DNA from: an uncultured Rhodospirillales bacterium
Lineage (GTDB): Bacteria > Pseudomonadota > Alphaproteobacteria > ATCC43930 > CGMCC-115725
Assembly (NCBI GenBank): GCA_903828515.1
Contig: CAIKMD010000007.1
Location: 1,768,706-1,832,705 of the forward strand
Direction of reading: 5' to 3'
DNA length: 64,000 bases
Shown: one piece after another, positions 53,589 to 63,574 of the stretch
How positions within the stretch are numbered: the stretch's first letter is position 1
Layout of the letters: each line of letters opens with the position of its first letter
Position numbers and translations under genes: made by a program
The notes under the pieces: generated by a model
Told to the model about the DNA's origin: nothing
Database searches by the model: none
The model's input: only the letters and a program-made list of their open reading frames with translations

Positions 53589-54385
53589 ATGCGGCACCGT
53601 TGCTCGACGTCGACGCGTTGACGATGCGGTTCGGCGGGCTTCTCGCGGTGGACACGCTGTCATTCACCGCGTTCAAGCACGACATTACAGCGATCATCGG
53701 CCCCAACGGCGCGGGCAAAACCACGGTGTTCAATTGCCTGACCGGCTTTTACCGGCCGAGCGCCGGGCGGCTCGGGCTTCATCGCGACGACCGTATCATG
53801 GCGCTCGAGCGCATGGACGGCTGGCGCATCGCCCGCGACGGCGGCGTCGCGCGCACGTTCCAGAATATACGCCTCTTTCCCGGCATGACCGTGCTGGAGA
53901 ATCTCATGGTCGCGCAGCACAAGACCCTGATGCGGGCCAGCGGCTGGACGCTCGGCGGACTCTTCGGAATCGGGCCTTATCGCGGGGCCGAAAAGGCGGG
54001 CATCGAAAAGGCGCGACTGTGGCTCGAGCGGATTGGATTGCTCACGAGTGCCGATCTCGATGCCGGCACCTTGCCCTATGGCGCGCAGCGGCGCCTAGAG
54101 ATCGCACGTGCGATGTGCACCGATCCGCTGCTGTTGTGCCTCGATGAGCCGGCGGCGGGTCTGAACCCGCGCGAGAGCGCCGAACTCAATCAGCTTCTGC
54201 TGGCGATCCGCGAGCGCGACAAGATTGGGATCCTGCTGATCGAGCACGATATGAAAGTGGTGATGGGGATTTCGGATCGCATCGTCGTGCTGGATTACGG
54301 TCGCAAGATCGCCGAGGGCACGCCAGCCGAAATCCGCGCCAACCCGGCGGTGATCAAAGCCTATCTCGGCGAGCCCGAGGCCTGA
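53585..54385 (+). CDS. livG: Liv ABC transporter ATPase LivG
   Basis: 266 residues from the ATG at 53585, overlapping the livM stop (ATGA). Walker A GPNGAGKTT, LivG-specific RDGGVARTFQNIRLFPGMTVLENLMVAQH, the signature part LPYGAQRRLEIARAM, Walker B LLLCLDEPAAGLNP and switch His ILLIEHDMKVVMGI. Signature is YGAQ rather than SGGQ, as is normal for LivG. Confidence 0.94.
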   Translation: MNAAPLLDVDALTMRFGGLLAVDTLSFTAFKHDITAIIGPNGAGKTTVFNCLTGFYRPSAGRLGLHRDDRIMALERMDGWRIARDGGVARTFQNIRLFPGMTVLENLMVAQHKTLMRASGWTLGGLFGIGPYRGAEKAGIEKARLWLERIGLLTSADLDAGTLPYGAQRRLEIARAMCTDPLLLCLDEPAAGLNPRESAELNQLLLAIRERDKIGILLIEHDMKVVMGISDRIVVLDYGRKIAEGTPAEIRANPAVIKAYLGEPEA

Positions 54386-54386
54386 G

Positions 54387-55091
<705 letters not shown>

Positions 55092-55139
55092 GGGTGGGAT
55101 AGACTGTCGTGATCCCCGGTCCCGCTGATGGAGGCTGAC

Positions 55140-55589
55140 ATGGCGGAGAAGGACAAGAGCGATACGCCCGACGAGCCGCCGAAAGAGCGCGCGCCAACGG
55201 TGTTCCCCGATTATTGGGGGTCGAACATGCTGGTCTATGGCGATATTTCGCGCCTGCTGTTCCGCATGCACCGCAATGTTGCCGCGCACATGGACGCGCA
55301 TAAACGATTGATGGAACGCCTGCAATCGGTGTTCAACCACGAACAGCAATTGATGCTCGAACTGTCGCGCCTTGTCGAAGAAAACATGACCCAGGCGCAA
55401 CGAGTCTCGAATGTGGAACGCCCTGCCCTCGGCAAAGAGAGTCTCGATAAAATCTTCGAGCACGCGAACAACGCGATGACGGAATCCGGCCGGATGTTCA
55501 CCGACATTCAGCTTGAAGCCTTGTCGTTGTTGAAGCATTACATCGAAGACCCCGGCGACGAAACCAAACCCGATCCCATCAAGCCCTAA
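55140..55589 (+). CDS. Hypothetical helical protein in the liv operon
   Basis: 149 residues with GGAGG (55130-55134) five bases before the ATG at 55140; an ATG at 55128 adds four residues. An acidic disordered start (AEKDKSDTPDEPPKE) precedes a mostly helical, coiled-coil-prone body (ISRLLFRMHRNVAAHMDAHKRLMERLQSVFNHEQQLMLELSRLVEENMTQAQRV). Phasin-like in pattern but not clearly a phasin. Its placement between the ATPases and the binding protein suggests a linked role. I do not recognise a family. Confidence 0.65.
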   Translation: MAEKDKSDTPDEPPKERAPTVFPDYWGSNMLVYGDISRLLFRMHRNVAAHMDAHKRLMERLQSVFNHEQQLMLELSRLVEENMTQAQRVSNVERPALGKESLDKIFEHANNAMTESGRMFTDIQLEALSLLKHYIEDPGDETKPDPIKP

Positions 55590-55608
55590 TCGTTCCAGAG
55601 GACATAAG

Positions 55609-56724
55609 ATGACGTTGAAGCTGAGTCTCGTCGCGGCCGCGTTGCTGACGCTGATCGCGGGTGCCGCGCGCGCCGAAGATATCCAGATCGCGGTGGCCGG
55701 TCCGATCACCGGTTCCGATGCTGCCGTCGGCGAGCAGATGAGGCGCGGCGCTGAGATGGCGGTCGCCGACATCAATGCGCGCGGCGGGTTGCTGGGTAAA
55801 AAACTGGTGTTGCAGGTCGGCGACGACGCCTGCGACCCGAAGCAGGCAGTCGCCGTCGCCAATAAATTCGCGGTCAGCGGCGTGGTGTTCGTCGCCGGGC
55901 ACTATTGCTCCAGCACGTCGATCCCCGCCTCAGCGGTTTATGCCGATGCCGGGATCATCGAGATCACGCCGGCCTCGACCAATCCCGCCTATACCGATGG
56001 GCCGGCACAGAAGGGTTGGATCAACGTGTTCCGCATTTGCGGTCGCGACGATGTGCAGGGAAAGGTCGCGGGTTCCTACATTGCGCAACAGCTCAAGGAC
56101 AAACCGGTCGCGATCATCGACGACAAGACGACGTACGGCAAAGGTCTCGCCGACGAAACCCGCAAGGCGCTCAACGCTGCTGGGGTCAAGGAAGCGATTA
56201 ATGAATCGATCAACCAGGGCGACAAGGATTTCTCGGCACTGGTCAGCAAGATGAAACAGGCCAAAGTCGGCGTGATCTACTTTGGCGGCTATTACACCGA
56301 GGCTGGTTTGATCGTTCGCCAGGCGAAAGAGCAGGGGATGAACGCGGTGCTGCTGGGCGGCGACGCGCTGGTGACGAGCGAGTTCTGGAAGATCACCGGC
56401 GCCTCGGGCGCTGGCACGCTGATGACTTTCTCGCCCGATCCGCGCAACGTGCCCGAAGCGGCACCTGTGGTCGCGGAATTCACCAAGCAGGGATACGATC
56501 CGGAAGGCTACACGCTCTATACCTACGCGGCGGTTCAGTCCTATGTCGCGGCGGCGACGCAAGCGAAGACGTTGAACATCGACGCGGTCTCGAAGGCGCT
56601 TCACGCCGACAAGTTCTCGACCGTGCTGGGACAGATCGGTTTCGATGCCAAGGGCGACGTGATCGGCCCCGGCTATGTCCTGTTCGTCTGGAAAGACGGG
56701 AAATACGCCGAGATCAAAAGCTGA
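55609..56724 (+). CDS. Liv-type periplasmic binding protein
   Basis: 371 residues with a signal peptide (cleaved after ARAED, about residue 22). LivK family features are IAVAGPITGSDAAVGEQMRRGAEMAVADINARGGLLGKKLVLQVGDDACDPKQAVAVANKF and the hinge strands VFVAGHYCSSTSIPASAVYADAGIIEITPASTNP, then VAIIDDKTTYGKGLADETRK. It closes the liv operon; together these genes form a full importer. Ligand unknown: with monooxygenases next door, an aromatic or other acid is possible. Confidence 0.92.
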   Translation: MTLKLSLVAAALLTLIAGAARAEDIQIAVAGPITGSDAAVGEQMRRGAEMAVADINARGGLLGKKLVLQVGDDACDPKQAVAVANKFAVSGVVFVAGHYCSSTSIPASAVYADAGIIEITPASTNPAYTDGPAQKGWINVFRICGRDDVQGKVAGSYIAQQLKDKPVAIIDDKTTYGKGLADETRKALNAAGVKEAINESINQGDKDFSALVSKMKQAKVGVIYFGGYYTEAGLIVRQAKEQGMNAVLLGGDALVTSEFWKITGASGAGTLMTFSPDPRNVPEAAPVVAEFTKQGYDPEGYTLYTYAAVQSYVAAATQAKTLNIDAVSKALHADKFSTVLGQIGFDAKGDVIGPGYVLFVWKDGKYAEIKS

Positions 56725-56727
56725 GCA

Positions 56728-58389
56728 TCAGAAGCCGGTAACCAGCGCGAGCAAGGCGTCGGCGTCGTCGGGCAGGCGATTGCCCCGCCACGCGACGTAG
56801 TGATCGGGACGGATCAGCGCGAGGTCGCAGCCGTAGAGATCGCGGCCTGCGGGAAGATCGACGGTGATGCTGGCGAGGGGTACGCCGCGCTTTTGGGCGG
56901 AGATTTCCAACGCTCGCGTGTCGGTATCGCTGTTGGCGAGACGCAGCAGCGTGAAGCCGACGCCCAACCGGTCGTAGAGCGAGACGTGATCTTTGAGCCA
57001 GAGATGCGGCGCGCGCCCGCCGGGTGAGGAACTCGGCCGGTAGTCGATCAGATCGTCGCTCGGCGGTGCTATGGTGTCCGATGCAAGGATCGGCGATCCG
57101 TCGTATCGCGCGCCAAGCTGCACACCCAGGGACGAGAATTCTTCGCCGAAGGTCGAGAGAAAATCGGTTGCGGCGCGCCGGTCGGCCTGACCGGCGGCGG
57201 AATCTTCCTCAATCGCTTCGCCGACCGGAACCTGACCGACATTGCGGGCGAATTGCTTGGCCGCATTGGTATTGCGATGGGCGATCGGCTGGCGTTCGAT
57301 CGCGTAGCTGTCGAGAAGCCTGGGGCCGCCCCAACCCTGGACGGTGGCGGCGAGCTTCCAGCCCAGATTGACGGCGTCATCGATGCCGGTGTTCATGCCG
57401 AACCCGCCGGTCGGGGTGAAAAGATGAACCGCATCACCCGCCATGAACACGCGCCCCTGCGCGAAACGCTCGGCGACGAGCGCGCGGCCGGCCGTCCACG
57501 GCCAATGCCCGATGAATTCGATGTCGATCGCCGCGCCGAAATTGGCGGCGAACTGGCGCGCGATCAGCGCCTCGTCGGGCTTGTCCTCGGGCCGGAGGAG
57601 ACGCGTCGTGAAGAGCAGCGTGTCGGAACCGTCGAGCACGACCGTGTTGCTGCGGATGTCACGATTGACGGTCCAATACTGCCAGCACCGTTTGTGCGGT
57701 ATCCGAGCCATGAAACCGGGCGCGCGCAGATAGGTCGAAACCGTCGGGCCCGCGGCATAGGCCTGCGGTCCGAGCGTCTCGCCGCCATACCGGATGCCGA
57801 GTTGGCGGCGCACGAGACTTTGCCCTCCGTCGCAACCGACCAGGAACTTGCCGCGCAGGGTCTCTCGCCGGCCGGTCGCAACTTCTTCGATCTCGGCGGT
57901 GACGCCATCGGCATCTTCGGTGAAACCGACGCATTGCCAGCCGTAACGCTTGGCGATGCGGGGCAGGGTCTGGATGTGCTCGAAGACGTAAGCCTCGGCG
58001 TACATCTGATTGCAGCGCAGCAGCGGCTCGGGCACCTGATCGGTCGGCCCGGCCGTGGCGGCGATATTCTGCTTTTCCTGATCGGACGGCATCGCCAGAC
58101 GCGCCAATTCCCATCCGGTCAGGCGGGTGAAATAGCCGACATCGGTCGGATAGTCGGCGGGCAGACCCTGGGCGCGAATGCCGGCGGCGATGCCACGCCG
58201 GCGGTAATGCTCCATCGTTCGCGCGTTCTGCGTACTGCCCTTCGGGTGCCAGCGCGGACCCGGCTCGATGTTGACGATGACGCTATCGACGCCGGCGGCT
58301 TCCAAGGTCATCGCCGTCATCATGCCCACCGGCCCGCCGCCGATGATCAGGACGGGAAAGCGCAAGAGTGCGGGATCGGTTGCGGTCAT
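56728..58389 (-). CDS. FAD-dependent aromatic-type monooxygenase, copy 1
   Basis: 553 residues, the PheA/TfdB/MhpA class. FAD binding starts at VLIIGGGPVGMMTAMTLEAAGVDSVIVN; the class motif FLVGCDGGQSLVRRQLGI and the GDAVHLFTPTGGFGMNTGIDDAVNLGWKLA block contact FAD and flavin. A C-terminal thioredoxin-like domain ends DLYGCDLALIRPDHYVAWRGNRLPDDADALLALVTGF. About two thirds identical to the next gene. It converges with the liv binding protein gene three bases away. Substrate, probably a phenolic or similar compound, unknown. Confidence 0.88.
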   Translation of the reverse strand: MTATDPALLRFPVLIIGGGPVGMMTAMTLEAAGVDSVIVNIEPGPRWHPKGSTQNARTMEHYRRRGIAAGIRAQGLPADYPTDVGYFTRLTGWELARLAMPSDQEKQNIAATAGPTDQVPEPLLRCNQMYAEAYVFEHIQTLPRIAKRYGWQCVGFTEDADGVTAEIEEVATGRRETLRGKFLVGCDGGQSLVRRQLGIRYGGETLGPQAYAAGPTVSTYLRAPGFMARIPHKRCWQYWTVNRDIRSNTVVLDGSDTLLFTTRLLRPEDKPDEALIARQFAANFGAAIDIEFIGHWPWTAGRALVAERFAQGRVFMAGDAVHLFTPTGGFGMNTGIDDAVNLGWKLAATVQGWGGPRLLDSYAIERQPIAHRNTNAAKQFARNVGQVPVGEAIEEDSAAGQADRRAATDFLSTFGEEFSSLGVQLGARYDGSPILASDTIAPPSDDLIDYRPSSSPGGRAPHLWLKDHVSLYDRLGVGFTLLRLANSDTDTRALEISAQKRGVPLASITVDLPAGRDLYGCDLALIRPDHYVAWRGNRLPDDADALLALVTGF

Positions 58390-58390
58390 T

Positions 58391-58405
58391 GAACCATTCT
58401 AGAAC
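58391..58405. promoter_or_regulatory. GAAC-N7-GAAC element before monooxygenase copy 1
   Basis: The second match in this window to the alphaproteobacterial LexA pattern, lying in the 23-base gap between the two monooxygenase genes, inside the ribosome-binding zone of copy 1. A single match of eight fixed bases is expected about once by chance in a window this size on each strand, so support is weak. Confidence 0.15.
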
Positions 58406-58412
58406 GCTGAGC

Positions 58413-60077
58413 CTAGAAACCGGTAACCCTCGCGAGCAGGGCGTCGGGATCGTCGGGCAGGCGGTTGCCGCGCCACGCGACGTAATGGTCGGGACGGATC
58501 AGCGCGAGATCGCATCCATAGAGATCGCGGCCGGCGGGCAGGTCGATTTCGATGCTCGCGAACGGCACGCCCCGCTTTTGCGCGGCGTTCTCCAAGGCGC
58601 GAGTATCCGCGTTGCTGTTCGCGAAACGCAGCAGGGTGAATCCGGGGCCGAAGCGGTCGTAGAGCGAGACATGGTCCTTCAGCCAAAGATGCGGCGCGCG
58701 CCCGCCGGAGAGAGAAGTCGGACGATAGATCGCGGGATCGTCGGCTGGTGGTGCGCCGCCGTCGCTGGCGATAACCGGCGATCCGTCGTAGCGCGCGCCT
58801 AACTGGACTCCGATGGACGCGAATTCCTCGCCGAAGGCCGAGAGGAATGCGCCTGCTGTCTGGCGTGCGGCTTCGCCCGCGGCGCTTTCCTCGTTGATCG
58901 CTTCGCCGACCGGAACCGCGCCGACGCTGCGCGCCAGGGCCTTGGATGCCGTCGTGTTGCGGTGCGCGATCGGACGGCGCTCGATCTCATAGCTGGCGAT
59001 GAGCTTGTCGCCGCCCCAGCCTTGTGTCAGCGCAGCGAGCTTCCAGCCGAGATTCATCGCGTCATCGATTCCGGTGTTGAGTCCGAAGCCGCCGGTCGGC
59101 GTGAAGAGATGCGCGGAGTCACCGCACAGGATCGCGCGGCCGGCGCCGAAACTATCGGCGACCAGCGCATGGCCCGCCGTCCACGGCTTGTTGTCGTGGA
59201 ACTCGAATTCGATATCTTCGCCGTAACTGGCGCGGAATTGTCGGGCGATGATCGCCGGATCGGGCTTGTCGTCGGGGTTGCGCAATGTCGTGCCGAACAG
59301 GATGCTGTCGCTCTGATCGACGATCATTGTGTTGGATCGGATGTCGCGATTGACCGTCCAATACTGCCAGCATTTCTTGTGCGGAATGCGCTGAAAGAAA
59401 CTCGGCACCCGGATATAGGTCGATACCATCGGCCCGTTGAGATAACCGACGGGCCCGACCGTACCGCCGCTGTAATGAACGCCGAGCTTCTTGCGCACCA
59501 AGCCGCGCCCGCCATCGCAGCCAACGACGTAAGCGGCGCGAACCGTCTGACGACGGCCCGTTTCGACCTCCTCGATCTCGGCAACGATCCCGTGGGCGCT
59601 CTCGCTGTAATCGACGCATTGCCAGCCGAACCTCACCGTCACGCCGTCGAGTGTCTGGATATGCTTGAAGAGAAAATTCTCGGCGTGCATTTGATTGAGC
59701 CGAAGCAAGGGCTCGGGAACCTGATCGGTCGGCCCGGCGGCAGCGACCTGCGCCATTTTTTCCCGCTCGGAAGGCTGCACGATGCGCGCCAATTCCCAGC
59801 CGGTCAGGCGGGTGAAATAGCCGATGTCGAGCGGATAGTCCGGCGCCAGGCCGAGTGTGCGCAGATGACGCGATATGCCGAGACGGCGGTAATGCTCCAT
59901 CGTGCGCGCGCTTTGCGTGCTGCCCTTCGGATGCCAGCGCGGGCCCGTCTCGGTGTTGACGATCACGCAACGCGTGCCCAGCGCGTGCAAGGCCATGGCG
60001 AGGGTCATGCCGACGGGGCCGCCGCCCACGATGAGAACGGGTGCCCTGAGTTCCGACGCGGAATTTTCAGCATTCAT
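58413..60077 (-). CDS. FAD-dependent aromatic-type monooxygenase, copy 2
   Basis: 554 residues, a paralogue of copy 1 with the same motifs (VLIVGGGPVGMTLAMALHALGTRCVIVN, VVGCDGGRGLVRKKLGV, GDSAHLFTPTGGFGLNTGIDDAMNLGWKLA) and a nearly identical C-terminal end. It is upstream of copy 1 with a 23-base gap, so one transcript probably carries both. Its own upstream region carries the perfect palindrome at 60107-60119. Substrate unknown. Confidence 0.88.
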   Translation of the reverse strand: MNAENSASELRAPVLIVGGGPVGMTLAMALHALGTRCVIVNTETGPRWHPKGSTQSARTMEHYRRLGISRHLRTLGLAPDYPLDIGYFTRLTGWELARIVQPSEREKMAQVAAAGPTDQVPEPLLRLNQMHAENFLFKHIQTLDGVTVRFGWQCVDYSESAHGIVAEIEEVETGRRQTVRAAYVVGCDGGRGLVRKKLGVHYSGGTVGPVGYLNGPMVSTYIRVPSFFQRIPHKKCWQYWTVNRDIRSNTMIVDQSDSILFGTTLRNPDDKPDPAIIARQFRASYGEDIEFEFHDNKPWTAGHALVADSFGAGRAILCGDSAHLFTPTGGFGLNTGIDDAMNLGWKLAALTQGWGGDKLIASYEIERRPIAHRNTTASKALARSVGAVPVGEAINEESAAGEAARQTAGAFLSAFGEEFASIGVQLGARYDGSPVIASDGGAPPADDPAIYRPTSLSGGRAPHLWLKDHVSLYDRFGPGFTLLRFANSNADTRALENAAQKRGVPFASIEIDLPAGRDLYGCDLALIRPDHYVAWRGNRLPDDPDALLARVTGF

Positions 60078-60106
60078 CCGGCGGTCTCCCTTTGCCCACT
60101 TTATTG

Positions 60107-60119
60107 TAGAACTGTTCTA
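60107..60119. promoter_or_regulatory. Perfect palindrome upstream of the monooxygenase pair
   Basis: TAGAAC-T-GTTCTA, 30 bases upstream of the copy 2 start and in an AT-rich promoter region. TAGAA-N3-TTCTA resembles the Irr iron-control (ICE) core as I recall it; a TetR-type operator is equally likely given the adjacent catabolic genes. Confidence 0.45.
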
Positions 60120-60242
60120 ATATGACTGCCGATATATTAGGCAAGTCAAGGTTCAAAGCCCCAACGCCATGGATGGTAGGCGGCTGACAGCGGGCCGCGA
60201 AATCTGGTAGGATGCGAGCTTGGCTTGGAACCTTTTCGATTC

Positions 60243-60674
60243 ATGACCGAGACCGTCGCCGTTGCTGCCGACCACGGCGGCTATGAAATGAAATGCGCGC
60301 TCTTGCCGGAGCTGCGCGCGCTCGGGTTTGCCGTGATCGATCTCGGCACCAACAGCACGGATTCGGTCGATTATCCCAGCTTTGCGAAACTGGTTTCGGA
60401 TGCGATCGAAAGCGGAACCGCGCAACGCGGTCTGTTGCTCTGCGGGACCGGCATCGGAATATCGATCGCGGCCAACCGCAATGCCAAAATTCGCTGTGCG
60501 CTCGCGCATGATGCGACCACGGCGCGGCTTGCGCGCCAGCACAACGATGCCAATGTTCTGGCTCTCGGCGCCCGCGTCATCGGGCTCGAGATCGCCAAGG
60601 ATTGTCTCAAGACCTTCTTCACCACCGAATTCGAAGGCGGGCGCCATGCCCGCCGCGTCGCTCTTATGTCCTGA
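60243..60674 (+). CDS. rpiB: Ribose 5-phosphate isomerase B
   Basis: 143 residues from the ATG at 60243 ([21 protein letters not shown]). RpiB motifs: [54 protein letters not shown] with the catalytic Cys, and [15 protein letters not shown]. It interconverts ribose 5-phosphate and ribulose 5-phosphate in the cytoplasm. First gene of the rpiB-glyA-nrdR-ribD-ribE run; glyA follows after 17 bases. Confidence 0.95.
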   Translation: MTETVAVAADHGGYEMKCALLPELRALGFAVIDLGTNSTDSVDYPSFAKLVSDAIESGTAQRGLLLCGTGIGISIAANRNAKIRCALAHDATTARLARQHNDANVLALGARVIGLEIAKDCLKTFFTTEFEGGRHARRVALMS

Positions 60675-60691
60675 ACGAGGCCGTCACCACG

Positions 60692-61987
60692 ATGTCACCT
60701 GCTAATACCAATGCCGACCGCTTCTTCAGCGCCACGCTCGCCGAAGCCGATCCCGAGATCGCCAGCGCGATCGCGAAAGAACTCGGTCGTCAACGCGACA
60801 AGATCGAACTGATCGCGTCGGAGAACATCGTGTCGCGCGCCGTGCTCGAGGCGCAGGGCTCGGTGATGACCAACAAATACGCCGAGGGCTATCCGGGCCG
60901 ACGCTATTACGGCGGTTGCGAATTCGTCGATATCGCCGAGCAGCTTGCGATCGACCGCGCCAAGCAATTGTTCGACTGCAAATTCGCCAACGTGCAGCCG
61001 AATTCCGGCTCGCAGGCGAACCAGGCGGTGTTGCTCGCGCTGATCAAGCCGGGCGATACCATCATGGGCATGTCGCTCGCCGCGGGCGGACATCTCACCC
61101 ACGGCGCGCCGCCCAATCTTTCGGGCAAGTGGTTCCGCGCCGTGCAATACGGCGTGCGGCGCGAGGATGCGCTGATTGATTACGACGAGGTCGAGCGTCT
61201 CGCCAAGGCCGAGAAGCCCAAGCTCATCATCGCCGGCGGCTCGGCCTATCCACGCATCATCGACTTTGCGCGCTTCCGCAAGATCGCCGATGAAGTCGGC
61301 GCGTTCCTGATGGTCGACATGGCGCATTTCGCCGGGCTGGTGGCCGGTGGCGTTCATCCGAGTCCCTTGCCGCACGCGCATGTCGTCACCTCGACGACGC
61401 ATAAGACGCTGCGGGGCCCGCGCGGCGGTCTGATCCTTTGCAACGACGAAGAGATCGGCAAGAAGATTAACAGCGCAATCTTCCCCGGCCTTCAGGGCGG
61501 TCCGTTGATGCATGTGATCGCGGCGAAGGCCGTGATGTTCGGCGAGGCGTTGCGTCCGGAATTCAAGCTTTATGCCCGTGCCGTGGCCGACAACGCCAAG
61601 GCGCTCGCGGCGAGCCTCGCCGCTCGTGGCCTCGCGATTGTCTCCGGCGGCACCGACACGCATCTGATGCTGGTCGACGTTCGCCCCAAGCAGGTCACCG
61701 GCAAGGCCGCCGAGATCGCGCTCGAACGCGCGGGTCTTACCTGCAACAAGAACGGCATCCCGTTCGATCCGGAAAAGCCCACGATCACCTCAGGTGTCCG
61801 GCTCGGTAGCCCGGCCGGCACCACGCGTGGCTTCGGAGTTGGTGAGTTCAAACAGATCGGCGAATGGATCGCCGATGTTCTTGAAGGCGTTCGCGCGAAT
61901 GGCGATGCCAATAACGGCGTCGTCGAGGCGGCAATCGGCCGCAAGGTCGGCGCGATGTGCGCCGCCTTCCCGGTCTATCCGGGCTAA
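60692..61987 (+). CDS. glyA: Serine hydroxymethyltransferase
   Basis: 431 residues from the ATG at 60692 ([48 protein letters not shown]). The PLP lysine is in [36 protein letters not shown] and [10 protein letters not shown] are conserved. It makes glycine and methylene-THF from serine. A frame beginning at 60602 overlaps rpiB and was rejected. nrdR follows after 18 bases. Confidence 0.97.
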   Translation: MSPANTNADRFFSATLAEADPEIASAIAKELGRQRDKIELIASENIVSRAVLEAQGSVMTNKYAEGYPGRRYYGGCEFVDIAEQLAIDRAKQLFDCKFANVQPNSGSQANQAVLLALIKPGDTIMGMSLAAGGHLTHGAPPNLSGKWFRAVQYGVRREDALIDYDEVERLAKAEKPKLIIAGGSAYPRIIDFARFRKIADEVGAFLMVDMAHFAGLVAGGVHPSPLPHAHVVTSTTHKTLRGPRGGLILCNDEEIGKKINSAIFPGLQGGPLMHVIAAKAVMFGEALRPEFKLYARAVADNAKALAASLAARGLAIVSGGTDTHLMLVDVRPKQVTGKAAEIALERAGLTCNKNGIPFDPEKPTITSGVRLGSPAGTTRGFGVGEFKQIGEWIADVLEGVRANGDANNGVVEAAIGRKVGAMCAAFPVYPG

Positions 61988-62005
61988 GAGGGGGAGTAGG
62001 GGACG

Positions 62006-62470
62006 ATGCGCTGCCCGTTTTGCGGTACCGAAGACACGCAGGTCAAAGATTCTCGTCCGACCGAGGATCAATCGGCGATCCGGCGCCGGCGTCTGTGTCC
62101 CAATTGCGCCGCGCGTTTCACCACCTTCGAACGCGTGCAGTTGCGCGAACTGACCGTGGTGAAAAAAAACGGCCAGCGCGAACCGTTCGAGCGCGAGAAA
62201 CTGGCGCGTTCCATTCATATTTCGCTGCGCAAGCGCCCGGTCGAACCAGAACGCGTCGAGCGGGTGATCAACTCGATCGTGCGGCAGCTCGAAAGCTCCG
62301 GCGAAAGCGACATTCCGTCGGACGTGGTCGGCGAGATGGTGATGGAAGCCCTGGCGACGCTCGATCAGGTTGCCTATGTCCGCTTCGCTTCGGTCTATCG
62401 CAATTTCCGCGAAGCCAAGGATTTCGGCGATTTCGTCGGACGCATCCACGTCGATGCCGATAACGACTGA
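62006..62470 (+). CDS. nrdR: Ribonucleotide reductase repressor NrdR
   Basis: 154 residues. The zinc ribbon has two Cys pairs, [16 protein letters not shown] and [18 protein letters not shown], followed by an ATP-cone ([20 protein letters not shown]). NrdR represses nrd genes when ATP/dATP is high. GGGGGAGTAGGGG upstream supports the start. It is five bases from ribD. Confidence 0.97.
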   Translation: MRCPFCGTEDTQVKDSRPTEDQSAIRRRRLCPNCAARFTTFERVQLRELTVVKKNGQREPFEREKLARSIHISLRKRPVEPERVERVINSIVRQLESSGESDIPSDVVGEMVMEALATLDQVAYVRFASVYRNFREAKDFGDFVGRIHVDADND

Positions 62471-62475
62471 GTCCC

Positions 62476-63573
62476 ATGAATGATGGCCACTATATGCGCG
62501 CGGCACTTTCGCTGGCGCGGCGTGGCCTCGGCACGGTGTGGCCGAACCCGGCGGTCGGTTGCGTGCTGGTCAATGACGGCGTCGTGGTCGGGCGCGGCTG
62601 GACCCAGCCCGGTGGTCGTCCGCATGGCGAGACCGAGGCATTGGGCCGCGCTGGCGCTTTGGCGCGCGGCGCCACGGCCTATGTCGGGCTTGAGCCCTGC
62701 GCGCATCACGGCAAGACGCCGCCCTGCACCGACGCGCTGATCGCGGCGGGAGTGAAGCGCGTGGTGGCGGCGATGGAAGATCCCGATCCTCGTGTCTCGG
62801 GCCGCGGCTTCGCCAAATTGCGCGATGCCGGTATCGCGGTCGAGACCGGCTTGCTGGCGAAAGAGGCAGCCGAGATCAATGCGGGTTTCCTGATGCGGCT
62901 CGCCAAGGGCAGGCCGCTGGTGACGCTGAAACTGGCCGCGACCCTCGACGGCAAGATCGCGACGTCGTCGGGCGAAAGCCAATGGATTACCGGCGAGGCC
63001 GCTCGTAACCGGGCGCACCTCATGCGCGCAACGAATGACGCGGTTGTCGTCGGCGCGAATACGGTGATCGGCGACGATCCGCTCCTGACCTGTCGACTGC
63101 CGGGCATCGAGACGCGTAATCCGGTTCGTATCGTGTTCGACGGCGGCTTGCGTGTGCCGCTGACCGCCAAGCTGATCGCACAGGCCAAACTGGTCCCGAC
63201 CTGGATCGTCCATCGCCATGGCGTCGATGCGGCGCGTCGTGAAGCCTTCCGCGATTGCGGTGTCGAACTGATCGAGGCGTCGACGACCACGACCGGCGAG
63301 ATGGATCTGGCCGCGAGTTTTGCCGAACTTGGCAAGCGCGGTCTGACTCGCGTTCTGGTCGAAGGCGGCTCGCGCTTCGCCGGCGCGCTGCTCGCGGCCG
63401 ATCTGGTCGACCGGCTCGCCTGGTTCCGCGCGCCAAGCCTTCTGGGCGGCGATGCCATGCCCTCGGTCGAGGCGTTCGGCATTGCCAAACTCGCCGAAGC
63501 ACCCCGTTTCAAGCGCCTGTCCGTCGAGATCGTCGGCGACGATCTGCTCGAAACCCTGACGCGGGCGGCCTGA
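62476..63573 (+). CDS. ribD: Bifunctional pyrimidine deaminase/reductase RibD
   Basis: 365 residues. The deaminase half has HGETEAL and LEPCAHHGKTPPCTDALIAAG (zinc His-Cys-Cys, Glu base); the reductase half has LKLAATLDGKIATSSGESQWITGEAARNRAHLMRATNDAVVVGANTV and VLVEGGSRFAGALL. It carries out steps two and three of riboflavin synthesis. Followed one base later by ribE. Confidence 0.96.
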   Translation: MNDGHYMRAALSLARRGLGTVWPNPAVGCVLVNDGVVVGRGWTQPGGRPHGETEALGRAGALARGATAYVGLEPCAHHGKTPPCTDALIAAGVKRVVAAMEDPDPRVSGRGFAKLRDAGIAVETGLLAKEAAEINAGFLMRLAKGRPLVTLKLAATLDGKIATSSGESQWITGEAARNRAHLMRATNDAVVVGANTVIGDDPLLTCRLPGIETRNPVRIVFDGGLRVPLTAKLIAQAKLVPTWIVHRHGVDAARREAFRDCGVELIEASTTTTGEMDLAASFAELGKRGLTRVLVEGGSRFAGALLAADLVDRLAWFRAPSLLGGDAMPSVEAFGIAKLAEAPRFKRLSVEIVGDDLLETLTRAA

Positions 63574-63574
63574 C

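Noticed and set aside
60602-60691. Longer N-terminus for GlyA
   Set aside because: It overlaps rpiB and gives an Arg/Pro-rich leader; ATG 60692 starts the family-like protein.
60675-60691. Glycine riboswitch before glyA
   Set aside because: Only 17 bases separate rpiB and glyA.
62471-62475. FMN riboswitch before ribD
   Set aside because: Five bases separate nrdR and ribD; no room for a leader element.
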